From contig CAZUMJ010000002.1 in NCBI GenBank assembly GCA_964621605.1, positions 89,437-153,436 of the forward strand: a stretch of 64,000 bases of DNA, written 5' to 3'. Shown here piece by piece: positions 7,813-16,308 of this stretch. This DNA comes from CAZUMJ01 sp964621605 (lineage in GTDB: Bacteria; Actinomycetota; Acidimicrobiia; Acidimicrobiales; Iamiaceae). Every line of letters begins with the position of its first letter. Positions within the stretch are counted from its first letter, which is position 1. The position numbers and the translations under genes were made by a program. The notes under the pieces are model-generated. The model made no database searches. It was given only the letters and a program-made list of their open reading frames with translations, and was not told where the DNA came from.

Positions 7813-8913
7813 GTGCCGCCAGCCGTGTCCCGCCCACCCGTGGCGATCGCCCACGACTACCTGACCCAACGCGGGGGTGCGGAGCGGGTCGTTCTGGCGC
7901 TTCGACGCGCATTCCCAGACGCGCCGATCCACACCTCGGTGCACGAACCGGCGACAACGTTCGGGGAGTTCACACGCGCGGCCGTCTCGACCACGCCGTT
8001 GCAGCGGGTCGGCCCGCTCCGACGCAACCCGCGGCTGGCCCTGCCCCTGCTTGCACCCGCGGTAGCACACCACCCGATTGACGCCGACGTGACGATCTGT
8101 TCGACGACCGGCTGGGCGCACGGCTTCCCGACGACCGGCGCCAGCGTGCTGTACGTCCACAACACCGCGCGCTGGCTGTACCAACGTGACGAGTACCTCG
8201 CAAACCTTCCCGCCTCATATCGCGCGGGCCTTGCCCCCCTGATCCGGCCCCTGCAACGTTGGGATCGTCGCGCGGCAGCGCGAGCCGACGTGGTCTTCGC
8301 CAACTCGGGCGTCACCGCGGCGCGGATCCGCCAGCACTGGGGCCGCGACGCGGAGGTCCTCCACCCGCCTCCCGGGCTCGACCCCGACGGACCGCAGCAG
8401 CCTGTCGATGGCCTCGAACCGGGGTATTGGCTGACGGTTGCGCGCCTCCTGCCGTACAAGCGGGTGGACGTCGTCCTCGACGCTGTCCGACGGCGAGCCA
8501 CGCGGCCGCTCGTGGTCGTGGGTGACGGCCCCGACGCTGAACGCCTCACGTCCCTCGCACCCGCAGGCACCCGCTTCCTCACCGAGGTCACCGATGCGCA
8601 ACTGCGCTGGTTGTACGCGCACGCCGCGGCGCTCGTCACCGCCGCCCACGACGACTTCGGACTCACCCCCCTGGAGGCGATGGGGTTCGGCACGCCGGTG
8701 GTAGCGGTCGACGAAGGCGGCTACCGCGAGACCGTGGTGCACGGCGTCAGCGGATTGCACTTCGCCAGGGCCCACGCAGACGATCTGGCAGCCGCTCTCG
8801 ACGAGGTCGAGCGCCACTCGTGGGACCGCGAGGCGTTGCTCGCACGCGCCGCCGACTTCTCCGAGGCATCGTTCGCACGACGCCTCCACGACACCGTCGC
8901 GGCGCTCCGGTGA
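7813..8913 (+). CDS. GT4-family glycosyltransferase
   Basis: A cytoplasmic GT-B glycosyltransferase of 366 residues that probably adds a sugar to the lipid-linked unit primed by the preceding enzyme, whose stop is 4 nt away. The N-terminus AIAHDYLTQRGGAERV is typical of WbaZ-like mannosyltransferases. The C-terminal nucleotide-sugar site reads DDFGLTPLEAMGFGTPVVA, the EX7E motif with Asp in the first acidic place. The start is GTG; GTG 7840 could also serve. Its stop overlaps the next GTG by 4 nt (GTGA), so translation of the PqqD-like gene is coupled to it. Confidence 0.9.
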   Translation: MPPAVSRPPVAIAHDYLTQRGGAERVVLALRRAFPDAPIHTSVHEPATTFGEFTRAAVSTTPLQRVGPLRRNPRLALPLLAPAVAHHPIDADVTICSTTGWAHGFPTTGASVLYVHNTARWLYQRDEYLANLPASYRAGLAPLIRPLQRWDRRAAARADVVFANSGVTAARIRQHWGRDAEVLHPPPGLDPDGPQQPVDGLEPGYWLTVARLLPYKRVDVVLDAVRRRATRPLVVVGDGPDAERLTSLAPAGTRFLTEVTDAQLRWLYAHAAALVTAAHDDFGLTPLEAMGFGTPVVAVDEGGYRETVVHGVSGLHFARAHADDLAAALDEVERHSWDREALLARAADFSEASFARRLHDTVAALR

Positions 8914-9650
8914 CGGCGTCTCCCGGCGCGGCCGGCCCGCAGCCGCTCCCCGCCCTGGAGCCCGTCCACCTCGGCGCACACCTCACGCGCACTCCGGGGG
9001 TTGCCTACACCGAGGTCGGCGGCCAACCGGTGCTGTGCCAACCCACCGAGCGTCGCCTGCACCCGGTTGCTCCCGCGTTCGCAGCGATCTGGGCCAGGCT
9101 CGACGGGGGGACCCTCGCCGACGCGGTGCGCGATGCGATCGGCACGGAGGCAACGCAGGTCGGAACCGCCGCCCATCGCGCCACCATCGAGGCCGTGCGG
9201 CGCGCCAAGGCCGCCCACCTCGTCTCGGACGTGCCGCACGCAGAGACGACCCGGTGGACCGCGCCGCCGCTTCCCACCGTTGCCCCGCCACCCGAGGTGC
9301 TCGTCGTGCACGGCACGCTGCACGGCAAGTGCCTGGCGCTCGACACCGAACGCCGTACCCGAACCGGCGTCGTCACCCTCGACGCGCACGCGCCCGATCT
9401 GGCGCCCCACGTCGGCGAGACCCGCATCACCTCGGTCGCCCACGTGCGCACCACAGAGGCACAGGCGCAGACAGAGGCACCCGAGGAACCGTCGGATGCC
9501 CTGGCCGTCCTTGCCTGGTGGGTGGAAGCAGTCGCAGAGCCCGACGCGCTGTGCGTGCCGGGCACACTCGACGCCCTGGCCCTGCTCGCGGAGGCGTTCG
9601 CGCCGCGCCAGGACCAAACCGGTATGACCTCCGCCAGGCCTGCCTCGTAG
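8910..9650 (+). CDS. PqqD-like protein with an unknown C-terminal domain
   Basis: 246 residues. Residues about 28-105 have the PqqD pattern: a short beta part, AFAAIWARLDGGTLADAV and a helix ending in AAHLVSD. This resembles the N-terminal part of the PqqD-HprK protein at 742. The C-terminal 120 residues (VLVVHGTLHGKCLALD onward) match no family I recognise, have no P-loop and are Ala/Glu/Pro rich. The gene overlaps the glycosyltransferase before it by 4 nt and ends 10 nt before an ABC exporter, a setting in which PqqD proteins present peptides for modification and export. Function inferred from context only. Confidence 0.6.
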   Translation: MTASPGAAGPQPLPALEPVHLGAHLTRTPGVAYTEVGGQPVLCQPTERRLHPVAPAFAAIWARLDGGTLADAVRDAIGTEATQVGTAAHRATIEAVRRAKAAHLVSDVPHAETTRWTAPPLPTVAPPPEVLVVHGTLHGKCLALDTERRTRTGVVTLDAHAPDLAPHVGETRITSVAHVRTTEAQAQTEAPEEPSDALAVLAWWVEAVAEPDALCVPGTLDALALLAEAFAPRQDQTGMTSARPAS

Positions 9651-9660
9651 GGTCGTGCAG

Positions 9661-11544
9661 ATGTCGCAACCCTCCACGCGCACGGTGATCCCGCTGTCGC
9701 AGACGCCACCCCTGCGCGACCTGTGGCGCTACGCGCGTGGCCATCGCGGCCGCGTGCTGTGGGCGACGAGCATGTCGATCGCCAACAAGGTGTTCGACGT
9801 CGCGCCCGAGCTGCTCATCGGTGCCGCCGTCGACATCGTCGTGAACCAGGGGCACAAGTCGTTCATCGGGCGCGTCACCGGAGTCAGCGACCGTCTCGAC
9901 CAGCTCACGATCGTGGTCGTCGCAACCCTGCTCATCTGGATCTTCGAGTCGCTCACCGAATACCTGGCGGTCGTGACCTGGCGGAACCTCGCGCAGGCAC
10001 TCGAGCACGAGGCCCGCATGGACTGCTACCGCCACGTCCAAGACCTCGAGATGTCGTACTTCGAGGACCAGACCTCCGGCGGTCTCATGACCGTGCTCAA
10101 CGACGACGTGAACCAGCTCGAACGGTTCCTCGACATGGGGCCGCACAAGATCATCATCACGACCGCGAACGTGGTCATCCTCGGCATCACCTTCGCCGTG
10201 ATCTCGCCCTTCCTCGCGGCGCTCGCCTTCCTTCCGATCCCGCTCATCGTTGCCGGGTCGTTGCTCTACCAACGTCGCCTGCAGCCCCGCTACGCGCGTG
10301 TGCGGGCCGCCGCGGGCGTCATCGGAGATGCGCTCACCAACGGGCTCGGCGGCATCGCCACCATCAAGGCGTTCAACGCCGAAGCGCGTGAGGTCGCCCG
10401 CGTCGACGCCGACAGCGGCGCCTACCGGGAGGCCAACCAGGACGCGATCGTCGTCTCGACCGCGTTCCGGCCGCTCATCCGCACCGCGGTGCTGGCCGGC
10501 TTCACCATGACGCTCGTGTTCGGCGGACGCGCAGCGATCCGCGGCGACCTCGCGGTCGGGCTGTTCTCGACCCTCGTCTACATGACCCAACGGCTGCTGT
10601 GGCCCTTGGTCGACCTGGGCGAGGTGCTCGACCTCTACCAGCGAGCGATGGCATCGTGCCGCCGCATCTTCGGGCTGCTCGACACCCGTCCGCGGATCCT
10701 CCCAGGCACCCGCGATCTCACCCCGCCGGTCCGCGGCGCGATCCGCTTCGAGGGGGTGCGGTTCGCCTACGCACCTGACCTCCCCGATGTGTTGCACGGC
10801 ATCGATCTCGACATCCCCGCGGGCGAGACCCACGCGATCGTGGGAGCCACCGGCTCCGGCAAGTCGACGGTCGTGAAGCTGCTGCTCCGGCTCTACGAAC
10901 CCACCGACGGGCGGGTCACCCTCGACGGCACCCCCATCGACGAGCTCACGTTCACCTCGCTGCGCGGCGCGACGGGCTTCGTCGCCCAGGACGTGTTCCT
11001 CTTCCAAGGGACCATCCGCGAGAACCTCGCCTATGGCCGCACCGACGCCACCGATGACGAGCTCCGCCACGCCGCGGAGCTCGCCGAAGCAGCGGACTTC
11101 GTCGACGCGCTCCCCGACGCCTACGACACGGTCGTCGGTGAGCGTGGGCAGAAGCTGTCAGGCGGCCAACGCCAACGCCTGACGATCGCCCGCGCGATCT
11201 TGCGCGACCCCGCCGTGCTCATCCTCGACGAGGCCACCTCCGCGGTCGACAACGAGACAGAGGCGGCGATCCAGCGCTCGCTTGCGAAGGTGTCGTCCGG
11301 ACGCACGACCGTCGTCATCGCACACCGACTGTCGACGGTCCGTCACGCCCACCGCATCCACGTCCTTGACGCCGGACGGATCGTCGAGGCCGGCACCCAC
11401 GAGGAGCTCGTCGCGCTCGGCGGCCTCTACGCCGCCCTGTGGCGCGTGCAGACCGGCGAGGCCGCCGCACCGGCGCGACCGGCGTCGTCCGACGTCCGTG
11501 ACGGGGGTCATGCGGCAAGAGAGCCCCTCGGGGCGCCGGAGTAG
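9661..11544 (+). CDS. ABC transporter, fused permease and ATPase
   Basis: A type IV (MsbA-like) half-exporter of 627 residues. The first 330 or so hold the six-helix membrane domain. The ATPase has Walker A GATGSGKST (near residue 395), Q-loop FVAQDVF, signature LSGGQRQR (near 499), Walker B VLILDEATSAVD and H-loop IAHRLST. There is no N-terminal C39 peptidase domain, so it does not itself cut leader peptides. The ATG at 9661 is preferred over GTG 9655, which would be too close to the TAGGG. It directly follows the PqqD-like gene. Lipid, glycan or peptide export are all possible. Confidence 0.9.
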   Translation: MSQPSTRTVIPLSQTPPLRDLWRYARGHRGRVLWATSMSIANKVFDVAPELLIGAAVDIVVNQGHKSFIGRVTGVSDRLDQLTIVVVATLLIWIFESLTEYLAVVTWRNLAQALEHEARMDCYRHVQDLEMSYFEDQTSGGLMTVLNDDVNQLERFLDMGPHKIIITTANVVILGITFAVISPFLAALAFLPIPLIVAGSLLYQRRLQPRYARVRAAAGVIGDALTNGLGGIATIKAFNAEAREVARVDADSGAYREANQDAIVVSTAFRPLIRTAVLAGFTMTLVFGGRAAIRGDLAVGLFSTLVYMTQRLLWPLVDLGEVLDLYQRAMASCRRIFGLLDTRPRILPGTRDLTPPVRGAIRFEGVRFAYAPDLPDVLHGIDLDIPAGETHAIVGATGSGKSTVVKLLLRLYEPTDGRVTLDGTPIDELTFTSLRGATGFVAQDVFLFQGTIRENLAYGRTDATDDELRHAAELAEAADFVDALPDAYDTVVGERGQKLSGGQRQRLTIARAILRDPAVLILDEATSAVDNETEAAIQRSLAKVSSGRTTVVIAHRLSTVRHAHRIHVLDAGRIVEAGTHEELVALGGLYAALWRVQTGEAAAPARPASSDVRDGGHAAREPLGAPE

Positions 11545-11554
11545 CATCTCGGCC

Positions 11555-12448
11555 ATGGCAGCCGCCGAGCCCCGTCGCACCAAGCGTGCCGAGTTGGTGC
11601 CCGTACCGGCCCTGCCTCCCCTCACCCCCGAACCGGAGGTGCTCGACGACCCCCGCGTCGGCGACGTCGACGAGTGGGGTCGCAGCGAGCACATGCGAGA
11701 GCTGGTTCGCACCCTGTACGAGCCGCTCTACAAGCAGTGGTTCCGCGTCGAATGGGACGGGCTCGAGAAGATCCCCGCCGACGGGGGCGCGCTCCTCGTC
11801 GCCAACCATGCCGGTGCGATCCCCTCCGATGCGCCGGCGATCATGCACGGCATAGAGACCGAGTTGGGGCGCCCCGTGTACGGCCTCGCCGACCACGTCT
11901 TCCGCACCCTGCCCGTGGTCGGCACGCTGTGGTCCCGCAGCGGCGGCGTGCCGGCCCACCCCGACAACGCCTACCGCCTGCTGCGCGAACAGCGGCAGCT
12001 CGCATTGGTCTTCCCCGAGGGCACGAAGGGCCCGTCGAAGACCTACGACCAGCGCTACCAGCTCCGACGCTTCGGCCGAGGCGGGTTCGTCGAGATCGCG
12101 ATGCGGGCGGGCGTGCCGGTCATCCCGCTGGCGGTGATGGGCGCCGAGGAGTCGATGCCTGTGGTGTTCCGGGTCCCGACCCTGGCGAAAGCGCTCGGCG
12201 TGCCGTACTTCCCGATCACCGCCAACATGCTGCTGCTCGGACCGCTACTCGGGCCGCTGGCAACGGTGGCGTACTTCCCTGCGAAGTTCCGCATCAAGGT
12301 GCTCGACCCGGTCTACTTCGATGCCGAGCCTGACCAGCCCCGCTACTCGCGCAGCAAGGTGCTCGACGCCTCCGAAGCGATCCGCTCCCAGATCCAGCTC
12401 GCCCTGCACGACCTGCTGCGCGCCCGACGCTCGGTCTGGTTCGGCTAG
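11555..12448 (+). CDS. PlsC-like lysophospholipid acyltransferase
   Basis: A 297-residue membrane-associated acyltransferase. The catalytic block reads VANHAGAIPSDA, with His and Asp separated by six residues instead of the canonical four; a similar spacing is known in the mycobacterial Rv0502-type branch. The phosphate-binding motif is FPEGTKG. A hydrophobic stretch near ITANMLLLGPLLGPLA may dip into the membrane. It lies 2 nt before an epimerase-like gene, the same pairing as Rv0502 with Rv0501 (galE2) in mycobacteria as I recall it. It probably acylates a glycerophospholipid; the acceptor is not known. Confidence 0.85.
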   Translation: MAAAEPRRTKRAELVPVPALPPLTPEPEVLDDPRVGDVDEWGRSEHMRELVRTLYEPLYKQWFRVEWDGLEKIPADGGALLVANHAGAIPSDAPAIMHGIETELGRPVYGLADHVFRTLPVVGTLWSRSGGVPAHPDNAYRLLREQRQLALVFPEGTKGPSKTYDQRYQLRRFGRGGFVEIAMRAGVPVIPLAVMGAEESMPVVFRVPTLAKALGVPYFPITANMLLLGPLLGPLATVAYFPAKFRIKVLDPVYFDAEPDQPRYSRSKVLDASEAIRSQIQLALHDLLRARRSVWFG

Positions 12449-12450
12449 TC

Positions 12451-13521
12451 GTGGGCCGCCGCATCCTCGTCACGGGCCTCGCCACCTTCTGGGGTGGGCG
12501 CATCGCCCAGGCGCTCGAAGCCGACCCCGGCGTCGACGTCATCGTCGGGCTCGACACCCGCACCCCGACCGTCCCGCTCGAGCGCACCGAGTACGTGCGC
12601 ACCGACGAGAACTACTCGTTGCTGTCACGCATCGTCGAGGCGACCGGCGTCGACACGATCGTGCACACCTTCTTGGTGGTCGACTCCACCCAGATGCGCG
12701 CCCGCACGATGCACGAGATCAACGTGATCGGCACGCTCAACCTGTTCGCCGCCGCCTCTGCACCGGGCAGCACCGTGCGCACGGTCCTCGTGAAGTCGTC
12801 GTCGCTCATCTACGGCGCCGGCCACACCGACCCCACCTGGTTCGGCGAGGACAGCCGCCGCAAGGCCCCGCTGCGCACCCGGGTCGAGCGCAACCTCGTC
12901 GAGGTCGAGGGCTACGTCCGCGACTTCGCGCTCGACAACCCGCACGTGCTGGTCACGCTGCTGCGCTTCTCGAACGTGGTCGGCCCGACCATCACGACGC
13001 CGCTCACCAAGGCGCTCCGCCTGCCATTCGTGCCGTCGATCTTCGGGTTCGACCCGCGCTTCCAGTTCACCCACGAGGACGACGTCATCCGGGCGATGCA
13101 GTTCGTGCTCGCCAACCGCATCCCCGGCATCTTCAACGTGGCCGGCGACGGCTTGTTGCCGTGGAGCGAGGTCGCCCACATCTGCGGCAAGCGCACCGTG
13201 CCGATGCCGCCGGTCGCGACCGGGCTCGCGACCGAACCGCTGCGCCGCATCGGGGTCGACCTCCCCCCGGAGCTCCTCGACCTGCTCCGCTACGGGCGCG
13301 GCGTCGACAACCGCCGCCTCAAGCAGGCCGGGTTCGAGTACACCTACACGTCTGCGGGCGCGGTGAAGGCGTTCGTCGAGCACAGTCGCCTGCGCGACGT
13401 CGTCGGCGATGCCGCGCCGAGCTACACCTACGAGGAAGACGTCGAGCGCTTCTTCCGGCACTCTCCGGCCGTGCTCCGCAACCGCAGCGACATCGCAGGC
13501 CCCCAGGGCCGACCGTCCTGA
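12451..13521 (+). CDS. NAD-dependent epimerase/dehydratase (GalE2-like)
   Basis: A 356-residue short-chain dehydrogenase-like protein from a GTG start. The N-terminus RILVTGLATFWGG replaces the usual GGxGFIG by a degenerate Rossmann loop. SSSLIYG stands where classical enzymes have SSxxVYG, and the canonical YxxxK is not evident. This fits the actinobacterial GalE2 branch, whose reaction is uncertain. It is translated right after the acyltransferase (2-nt gap), a conserved pair that suggests a joint role in lipid or envelope metabolism. Calling it a UDP-galactose epimerase would over-reach. Confidence 0.82.
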   Translation: MGRRILVTGLATFWGGRIAQALEADPGVDVIVGLDTRTPTVPLERTEYVRTDENYSLLSRIVEATGVDTIVHTFLVVDSTQMRARTMHEINVIGTLNLFAAASAPGSTVRTVLVKSSSLIYGAGHTDPTWFGEDSRRKAPLRTRVERNLVEVEGYVRDFALDNPHVLVTLLRFSNVVGPTITTPLTKALRLPFVPSIFGFDPRFQFTHEDDVIRAMQFVLANRIPGIFNVAGDGLLPWSEVAHICGKRTVPMPPVATGLATEPLRRIGVDLPPELLDLLRYGRGVDNRRLKQAGFEYTYTSAGAVKAFVEHSRLRDVVGDAAPSYTYEEDVERFFRHSPAVLRNRSDIAGPQGRPS

Positions 13522-13570
13522 CGCTCCCGCCTCGCCCGTACCCGATCGTCGGCCCCACACCCGCGCACCC

Positions 13571-14707
13571 ATGAGCGACTCCCCGCCTCTCGACGACCCA
13601 CTTCCCCCGCCCGACGGCCACGACGGCGTCGCGCTCACCCACAACCCCGCCAGTGGTGTCACGGGAGGCATCTGGCGCGTCGAGCGAGACGGACGCACGC
13701 TGGTGTGCAAGCTGCTCACCCCACCCGAGTTCGCCGGCCCGCGCGATGGTGTCGTGCCGACCTGGTGGACCGCCACCACCGACCCCCGCCACTGGAACTA
13801 CTGGCGACGCGAGATCGATGCCTACGAGGCCCGCATCGTCGACGCCTGGCAGGAGCCCGACCTCGACATGGCCGAGGTCGTGGAGGTCGTGCAGCGACCT
13901 GACGGCGCCGTCGAGCTCTGGCTCGAGGCCGTCGACGGGCCGCTCGGCGTCGACTGGACCCGCGACCAGGTCGCCCGGTTCGCCTATGCGCTCGGTCGCG
14001 GACAGGCACGCATCGCCACCACCGCGGCAGCGGCGGCCGCCACCCCAGCGGCGTGGGATCGCCCATGGCTGAGTCGAGGCTTCCTCGCCACCTACACCGA
14101 CTCCAAGCCGGCGTCCGACGAGGTGCTGCACGACGATCGACGCTGGGACCACCCCCTCGTGCGCGACACGCTCGGGCCGTTGCGCTCCCGGCTGGTGGCG
14201 CTGCGCGCCGACCGTCATCGGACCTTCGCCCTCCTCGCCGCGCTCCCCCGCACGCTGTGCCACCTCGACACCTGGGTCAACAACCTCTTGGCCCGTAGCG
14301 ATGGGCGCACCGTGCTGCTCGACTGGGCCTTCTGCGGCGACGGCGCCATCGGTGAGGACCCCGGCAACCTGGTGCCGGACTCGATCTTCGATCACTTCCT
14401 CACAGCCGCCGAGCTCGGACCGTTCGCGCACACCGTCACCGACGCCTACCTCTCCGGCGTGGTGGACAGCGGTTGGGGGCTCGACGAGCGCCTCGCCCTC
14501 CTCGGCATGCGCGCCGCGTCGGTGAAGTACCACTGGCTGGCACCACTGATGCTGGAGCGGGCCGACGACGAGGTGCACGTCGCCTACGGAGGGCGCACCA
14601 CGGTCAGCGCGCAGCGCCGCTACGAAGACCGGGCGGCGGGCTTGGCATTGCTGTGCGACTGGGCGGACGAGGCACGTGCGCTGGCGCGCACCCTCGGCTT
14701 GTGGTGA
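13571..14707 (+). CDS. aminoglycoside-phosphotransferase-fold kinase
   Basis: A 378-residue soluble protein with the APH/choline-kinase fold. The catalytic loop is HLDTWVNNLL (His-x-Asp-x4-Asn) and the metal-binding Asp is in VLLDWAF. The N-terminal ATP lobe includes IWRVERDGRTLVCKLL, whose Lys could contact ATP. Family members phosphorylate small molecules such as aminoglycosides, choline or homoserine. Nothing here indicates the substrate or antibiotic resistance. The ATG at 13571 follows the epimerase by 49 nt. It ends facing the enoyl-CoA hydratase gene, with a 33-nt gap and no clear hairpin. Confidence 0.8.
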   Translation: MSDSPPLDDPLPPPDGHDGVALTHNPASGVTGGIWRVERDGRTLVCKLLTPPEFAGPRDGVVPTWWTATTDPRHWNYWRREIDAYEARIVDAWQEPDLDMAEVVEVVQRPDGAVELWLEAVDGPLGVDWTRDQVARFAYALGRGQARIATTAAAAAATPAAWDRPWLSRGFLATYTDSKPASDEVLHDDRRWDHPLVRDTLGPLRSRLVALRADRHRTFALLAALPRTLCHLDTWVNNLLARSDGRTVLLDWAFCGDGAIGEDPGNLVPDSIFDHFLTAAELGPFAHTVTDAYLSGVVDSGWGLDERLALLGMRAASVKYHWLAPLMLERADDEVHVAYGGRTTVSAQRRYEDRAAGLALLCDWADEARALARTLGLW

Positions 14708-14740
14708 ACGTCGTGCTCGGAGCTGTGCCCAGCGCCATGC

Positions 14741-15502
14741 TCAACGGGCGCGTCGGGTTGTCAGACGGGCGCGCGCCTCGGGCTGGCTGATCGACCACAC
14801 CTGTGGCCCGAGCTCGCGCTCGACGGCAAGGGCATGGGTTGCGACGGCGGGCATGTCGCCAAGGGTCGCCTTCACGTCGATGAGCACCCGACGAGGAGCC
14901 GCCGCCGTACGCGCCGCCAGCTCGGACGCCACGTCGAGGAGCAGGTCGTCCTCGACGACACGCCAGGCGACGCCGACCCGCACCGCCTCCTCTGCCGTGA
15001 GCACCTCGCCGAACAGCAGTGCCGCCGCGGCGGTCTGCGGGCCTGCAAGGCGCTGCAACATCCAGGTGTGCCCACCCCCTGGATGCAGGCCCAGCTGCAC
15101 GAAGCGTGTGTCGATGCGTGCGGAGCGGGCAACGAGACGCACGTCGCACGCCAAGGCCAGGTTCACCCCCGCCCCGACCGCCGCTCCGTTCACCGCTGCC
15201 AGCGTGGGGAGCGGGCACCGGCTCACGCGCAAGAACCCCTCGTAGATCTGCAGGAGCCCTGACCGGGCGGCGTCCTCGTCGCTGGAGCTGGCGTGCAGCA
15301 GGTCGGAGAGGTCAGCGCCCGCACAGAAGGCCGGTGGCGCACCCGTCACGACCACCGCATGCACGGACTCGTCCGCTTCGAGCGTGTCGAAGGCGTCGAC
15401 GAGCTCCGTGACCATCTGTGCGTCGAGCGCGTTGCGACGCTCGGGGGCGGTCAGCGTGACGGTCGCGACGCCGTCCCGGCAGGTCAGGTCGATGGAAGCC
15501 AT
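14741..15502 (-). CDS. enoyl-CoA hydratase/isomerase family protein
   Basis: A 253-residue crotonase-fold enzyme acting on acyl-CoA in the cytoplasm. CAGADLSDLL holds the first oxyanion-hole segment. AAVNGAAVGAGVNLALACDVRL gives the second segment, and FVQLGLHPGGGHTW gives the active-site region. There is no clear second catalytic Glu, so the exact reaction (hydration, isomerisation or hydrolysis) is open. The start MASIDLTCRDG fits the family; an upstream in-frame extension lacks family features. It is a single gene between the phosphotransferase-like gene and a GNAT. Confidence 0.88.
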   Translation of the reverse strand: MASIDLTCRDGVATVTLTAPERRNALDAQMVTELVDAFDTLEADESVHAVVVTGAPPAFCAGADLSDLLHASSSDEDAARSGLLQIYEGFLRVSRCPLPTLAAVNGAAVGAGVNLALACDVRLVARSARIDTRFVQLGLHPGGGHTWMLQRLAGPQTAAAALLFGEVLTAEEAVRVGVAWRVVEDDLLLDVASELAARTAAAPRRVLIDVKATLGDMPAVATHALAVERELGPQVWSISQPEARARLTTRRAR

Positions 15503-15585
15503 GCGCAGCAGTCTGCCCGTCGCTGCAGGAGGAACCGAGTCCGACGTCGGGCGCTGAGCCCCCGAGGCCGCGCGTCGGTCACCGC

Positions 15586-16218
15586 TCAGAGCCAGGCGCG
15601 CTCGAGCTCCTCGCGTCGCTCGTCCCATTCTTCGACCGTGATGCCATAGCGCACGTGGTCTTCCCACACGCCGTTGATCTCGAGATACCGCTCGGCAGTG
15701 CCCTCATCGCGCAGGGCGAGCTTGTCGACCACCCGACGGCTCGCGGCGTTGCGGGGGATGATCGCGACCTGCAGGCGGTGCAGGTGGAGGTGGTCGAACG
15801 CATAGCGCGCGACGACCACGAGCGCCTCGGGCATGTAGCCGTTGCCTGCCGCACGGCGGTCGATCCAGTAGCCGACGTATGCGCTCTGGAAGGCGCCACG
15901 CTGAATCGACGAGAGGTTGATCTCGCCCACGAAACAGCCGTCGACGAAGATGCCGAAGCCGAACCCCACCCCGAGCTGCCGTTCGCGCTCACGAGCGCTG
16001 CATCGCACCGCGAACGCATCGCGATCGGTGGTCGGATCGGGTGCGTTCGGAATGCGGCGAGGCTCCCACTTGAGCAGCCAATCGGCGCTCGTCCTGCGCA
16101 CGTCGCTCCAGGCAGGAAAGTCTGTGACGGTGAGCGGGCGGAGCAAGACCCGACGCCCGAAGAGGGTCGTGATCGCCCCCGGAGGTGCCTGGGATGCACT
16201 ACGGGCGGGTCGACGCAT
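15586..16218 (-). CDS. RimJ/RimL-type GNAT acetyltransferase
   Basis: About 210 residues with the order typical of RimJ: RRVLLRPLTVTDFPAW near the N-terminus, FVGEINLSSIQRGAFQSAYVGYW in the core, and acetyl-CoA loop RAAGNGYMPEAL. DHLHLHRLQVAIIPRNAASRRVVDKLALRDEG, split here as two parts of one helix-strand unit, completes the fold. Such enzymes acetylate protein N-termini or small amines; the target is unknown. ATG 16218 is used; GTG 16254 would add 12 residues with no family support. It follows the aldose-epimerase gene on the same strand. Confidence 0.85.
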   Translation of the reverse strand: MRRPARSASQAPPGAITTLFGRRVLLRPLTVTDFPAWSDVRRTSADWLLKWEPRRIPNAPDPTTDRDAFAVRCSARERERQLGVGFGFGIFVDGCFVGEINLSSIQRGAFQSAYVGYWIDRRAAGNGYMPEALVVVARYAFDHLHLHRLQVAIIPRNAASRRVVDKLALRDEGTAERYLEINGVWEDHVRYGITVEEWDERREELERAWL

Positions 16219-16308
16219 CAGGCCACCTGTTCGACCCGCGGAGGGCGTCGGCACGGCGGACGGCGAGACGGCACGGAGCTGATGCTACGGGACCGCTCCC
16301 GGCTGCGG

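Noticed and set aside
701..9650. Exosortase-type sorting system
   Set aside because: HprK/PqqD sets can accompany exosortase loci, but no exosortase protein or PEP-CTERM-like sorting tail is present in the window.
701..11544. Lasso-peptide or other RiPP cluster
   Set aside because: No asparagine-synthetase-like cyclase, B-protein peptidase, radical SAM enzyme or convincing precursor gene was found; only PqqD, HprK-like and nucleotidyltransferase parts are shared.
13571..14707. Aminoglycoside resistance gene
   Set aside because: Only the general phosphotransferase fold is visible; substrate residues and context do not indicate antibiotic resistance.
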